From contig USCP01000076.1 of assembly GCA_900553245.1 (NCBI GenBank), positions 1 to 8,625 on the forward strand: a stretch of 8,625 nucleotides of DNA, read 5' to 3'. The DNA is from an uncultured Peptococcaceae bacterium. Lineage in GTDB: Bacteria > Bacillota > Peptococcia > Peptococcales > Peptococcaceae. The translations under genes were made by a program, and so were the position numbers. Every line of letters starts with the position of its first letter. The stretch's first letter is position 1. The notes under the pieces are model-generated. The model was not told where the DNA came from, did not search any database, and saw only the letters and a program-made list of their open reading frames with translations. Positions 5,977-8,625 of the stretch are shown piece by piece.

Positions 5977-8625
5977 ATGCGGCGATTCATCCGACTTGCT
6001 TTTTCGTATGTGTGTGGCGATAGGCGCCAAGCGGCGGTGCTCTTATTGGGCGTAATGCTGTCGGCGGCGATGCTTTCCGGTGTGGCATCCCTTTATGAAA
6101 GTGGCGAAGAGGCGGCGCGAGAAAATGCGCGTGCCGCTTACGGTGACTGGCACTACACTACGCGAGGAGATGCACCATGGATAAAGGATTTTCTGGACGA
6201 TTCAGAAGGCGAAGGCTACACGCTTGAAGCCTATGGCATGGAAACGGTGCGAAAGGCGATTGCGTCGCCTTTTGATATTCAGCTGGTTTACGCTGACCAA
6301 GGCTACTTAAATCAGATGGGGCGAAAGCTATTAGTAGGGCACTATCCAACCAAGGACAACGAAGTGGCTCTTGATGAGAAATGTTTGTTGAACTTGGGTG
6401 TGCCGGCGGTGTTGGGTACAGAGGTTGTATTAGATGGAGAATCCTTTGTTTTAAGTGGGGTGATATCACCACAACCGGAAAAAATTGCCGAGCAACAGGG
6501 CGATTTTATGCAGGCCTTTGTGAGTCCAACGTTGGATTACGGTCAAAATGGCAGTTTTTTGTACTTGAAGTTTGACGAATCAAAGAATGTCTATAAACAA
6601 ATGGAAGCCTTTTGTAGCCGGTTTGGCGTCGAACAAGAACGGATTGCAAGTAATAAAGGGATCATGACCTATGTGGGTGGTGAGCCAATCGGTAATGTGG
6701 GTGAAACCATTTCAGATGGCTTGCAGAATCCGAGATTGGGTATTCCGTATGTTTGGGGGATGCTCAATAGCACAGGTGCCTTCAACCAAGGCCTGCTCTT
6801 AACGGTATTGGCATTATTTGGTGCGTTTATCATTTACAGTCTTTTTCAGATTTCTGTTACCAAACGGATGAGTCAGTACAGCATCATGCAAGCCTTAGGG
6901 TTAAGTGAGGGCGGCACTTTTACTTTATTATTTGCCGAGCTTACAATGGTTTTTGTAGTAGGATATCCGTTGGGATGTCTCTTGGGCAACATTGTGGCTA
7001 AGGGACTCTATCACAAGGTGGGGAAGATTTTTGTTCCAACGCAAGAAACCATGCATTCTGGAATTATAACGGCACAACGAGTAGAAATAGAAACAAGTGC
7101 TCAGCGCACGCCAATCGGAGACTTTTCGGTGGATGGGGCGGCTGTTATATGGGGCGCGGTGTTCTTTCTTGTGGTGTTGGGCTTGATTAGCATTGTATTG
7201 GTGAGAAGGATGCGTAAGCGCACCTTGCGTCAGCTCATGGTCAATGAATCACATATTAGCCGTCGTGCTCGAAAAACTTACAGTACTGAGCGTGGGAATA
7301 TGACAAGTGTTCTTGCACACAAATTTATGTTTGAGCGCAAAGGGCTGCTTGTTGGACTGCTCTTGTCCCTTTCCGTGGGAAGCGTCATTTTCTTGGGGGC
7401 GACCTATTTCACTGAAAATACGCGGGTGCATAACAATCTGACCTTCAAAGCGGACGACGGATTAGGGTCGGACATGACAGTGTGTATGCAATCGGATGTG
7501 TTATCACAAAGTATTCCGGCAACCACATTTGATAAGATGGCACGTATTTCCGGTGTAGCCGCAGTGCATCCGGTGCAATATATGTTAGGGGAAGTATCTC
7601 TTCAAGACGGAGCCTTTTCTTGGTGGCCGTATTATGCAGAAGTGGCGGAAGAACTGGACTTTGAACCGGACCCAATCATCATGGAAAAATACAACGGCAT
7701 GGCTGTGCGCACCGGCGACGATGATGTCGCATTGAAGGTCAATATTTACGGCTATGACGATGTCATGCTCAAGGCACTGGATGAATATCTCCTAGAGGGT
7801 CACATTGACCCGGATGCCATGCGACGTGAGGACACTGTCATTTTCAAAACGCTCATGGATGGGCAAGGTAATTACGACGGCATTTCCTTGGGTGTGGGAG
7901 ACACACTTTCTGTGAAAACACCGAAGAGTGATGAGGTTCCAAAAGAAGCACTACGTTTCCAAGGGGAGGGTGCTATGTATAAGGACCATGAGTTTCCTGT
8001 GAATGCGGTTGTAAGTCGTCCCCTCGGTAAGGTTGACACGTTTATTGGCGATAATGGCCAATCGACTGTGGATATTATCATGACCGCAGCGCAAATGAAG
8101 GCGCATTTTGGCGTGACCGGTGCACAAACCGTGAGTGTAACCTTAGCGCAAGATGCCAATCACCAAGACGTGGCAAAACTGCTTCAGCAAACCATCAAGG
8201 CAGTGCCGCAATGTGTTGTGACAGACTATACCGCCGCCATCGACACCCAAAATACGTTTTTGGCACAGAAAATGTTTTTCTTTTATGGAATTGCAGGGGT
8301 GCTCTTTGGGATTAGCATGCTTCATGTCATGAATAGTATGAGGTATCTTATTGTGACACGTCGTCGTGAACTGGGCATCTTACGTGCAATGGGTATGTCC
8401 GACAAGGACTTCTATAGAATGCTCTCAAAGGAAGGCATTCGTTACGGTGTATATTCGACCATCGTGACACTGGTGTTGTATCTCGTGGTGCAGCGAGTAC
8501 TGTACTATTACATGGTGCATGTGGCGCTGTATTTGCATCCGCTCTCATGGATTTCATGGCAGTGGCTGGCAGTGATTGCTGCGCTCAATGTTAGTGTTTG
8601 CGTGGGAGTCGTATTGGCTGTTGGG
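5977..8625 (+). CDS. FtsX-type ABC transporter permease (3' partial)
   Basis: The frame runs from ATG 5977 without a stop to the window edge (883 residues seen; the C-terminus is missing). One base separates it from the ATPase stop (TGAGATG) and there is no clear ribosome binding site, so it is probably translationally coupled. Topology by eye: TM1 (19-40), a large outer domain (about 41-270), TM2-4 (272-292, 315-340, 389-409), a basic cytoplasmic linker, TM5 (456-476), a second outer domain (about 478-764), then TM6, TM7 and part of TM8 (766-786, 826-846, 860 onward). This is two MacB/FtsX units fused in one chain. RRRELGILRAMGMS (795-808) is the conserved FtsX cytoplasmic motif that contacts the ATPase; the first-half version (KRMSQYSIMQALGLS, 296-310) is degenerate. 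It differs from BceB, which has one large outer domain. The transported or sensed substrate is unknown. Confidence 0.93.
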   Translation, partial: MRRFIRLAFSYVCGDRRQAAVLLLGVMLSAAMLSGVASLYESGEEAARENARAAYGDWHYTTRGDAPWIKDFLDDSEGEGYTLEAYGMETVRKAIASPFDIQLVYADQGYLNQMGRKLLVGHYPTKDNEVALDEKCLLNLGVPAVLGTEVVLDGESFVLSGVISPQPEKIAEQQGDFMQAFVSPTLDYGQNGSFLYLKFDESKNVYKQMEAFCSRFGVEQERIASNKGIMTYVGGEPIGNVGETISDGLQNPRLGIPYVWGMLNSTGAFNQGLLLTVLALFGAFIIYSLFQISVTKRMSQYSIMQALGLSEGGTFTLLFAELTMVFVVGYPLGCLLGNIVAKGLYHKVGKIFVPTQETMHSGIITAQRVEIETSAQRTPIGDFSVDGAAVIWGAVFFLVVLGLISIVLVRRMRKRTLRQLMVNESHISRRARKTYSTERGNMTSVLAHKFMFERKGLLVGLLLSLSVGSVIFLGATYFTENTRVHNNLTFKADDGLGSDMTVCMQSDVLSQSIPATTFDKMARISGVAAVHPVQYMLGEVSLQDGAFSWWPYYAEVAEELDFEPDPIIMEKYNGMAVRTGDDDVALKVNIYGYDDVMLKALDEYLLEGHIDPDAMRREDTVIFKTLMDGQGNYDGISLGVGDTLSVKTPKSDEVPKEALRFQGEGAMYKDHEFPVNAVVSRPLGKVDTFIGDNGQSTVDIIMTAAQMKAHFGVTGAQTVSVTLAQDANHQDVAKLLQQTIKAVPQCVVTDYTAAIDTQNTFLAQKMFFFYGIAGVLFGISMLHVMNSMRYLIVTRRRELGILRAMGMSDKDFYRMLSKEGIRYGVYSTIVTLVLYLVVQRVLYYYMVHVALYLHPLSWISWQWLAVIAALNVSVCVGVVLAVG

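Noticed and set aside
6158..6472. 104-residue minus-strand frame within the permease gene
   Set aside because: It is antisense to the continuous permease frame and has no ribosome binding site or recognisable motif.

Overview
The window reads as a chromosomal stretch from a Bacillota (Firmicutes) bacterium, most likely Clostridia-like or a relative. The reasons are a cell-surface protein ending in three SLH domains, strong AGGAGG-type ribosome binding sites, and a two-component/FtsX-type ABC transporter cluster of a kind common in that group. I cannot name a genus. No RNA gene, insertion sequence, phage gene or CRISPR array is visible, and no stretch over 300 bases lacks a gene.

Layout. Positions 1-1412 (+) hold the 3' part of a secreted surface protein: two near-identical Ig-like repeats of 309 bp period, a Pro/Lys-rich linker, four 11-residue repeats, then three SLH domains that should anchor it to the cell wall. 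Two hairpin terminators (1416-1500) separate it from a convergent gene at 1502-3022 (-). That gene encodes a single-gene-unit FAD/NAD(P) disulfide oxidoreductase of the dihydrolipoamide dehydrogenase / mycothione reductase superfamily, whose substrate is unknown. A 135-bp divergent intergenic region (3023-3157) carries what look like overlapping, back-to-back promoters and an inverted repeat.

From 3158 to the right edge five genes run on the + strand with gaps of 50 bp or less and no terminator, so they probably form one operon: a GNAT acetyltransferase, an OmpR-type response regulator, a small histidine kinase with one N-terminal membrane helix and no outer sensor domain, an MacB/LolD-like ABC ATPase, and a large FtsX-type permease (5977 to beyond 8625). 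The permease reads open to the window edge, so its C-terminus is missing.

Likely teamwork (inference). The kinase has essentially nothing outside the membrane, while the permease has two large outer domains, so the transporter may be the real sensor of an envelope-active compound. The kinase and regulator would then adjust transporter levels, as in BceRS-BceAB-type modules. The GNAT enzyme at the head of the operon is the unusual addition and could modify a compound or a cell component in the same response. No function beyond family level is certain.
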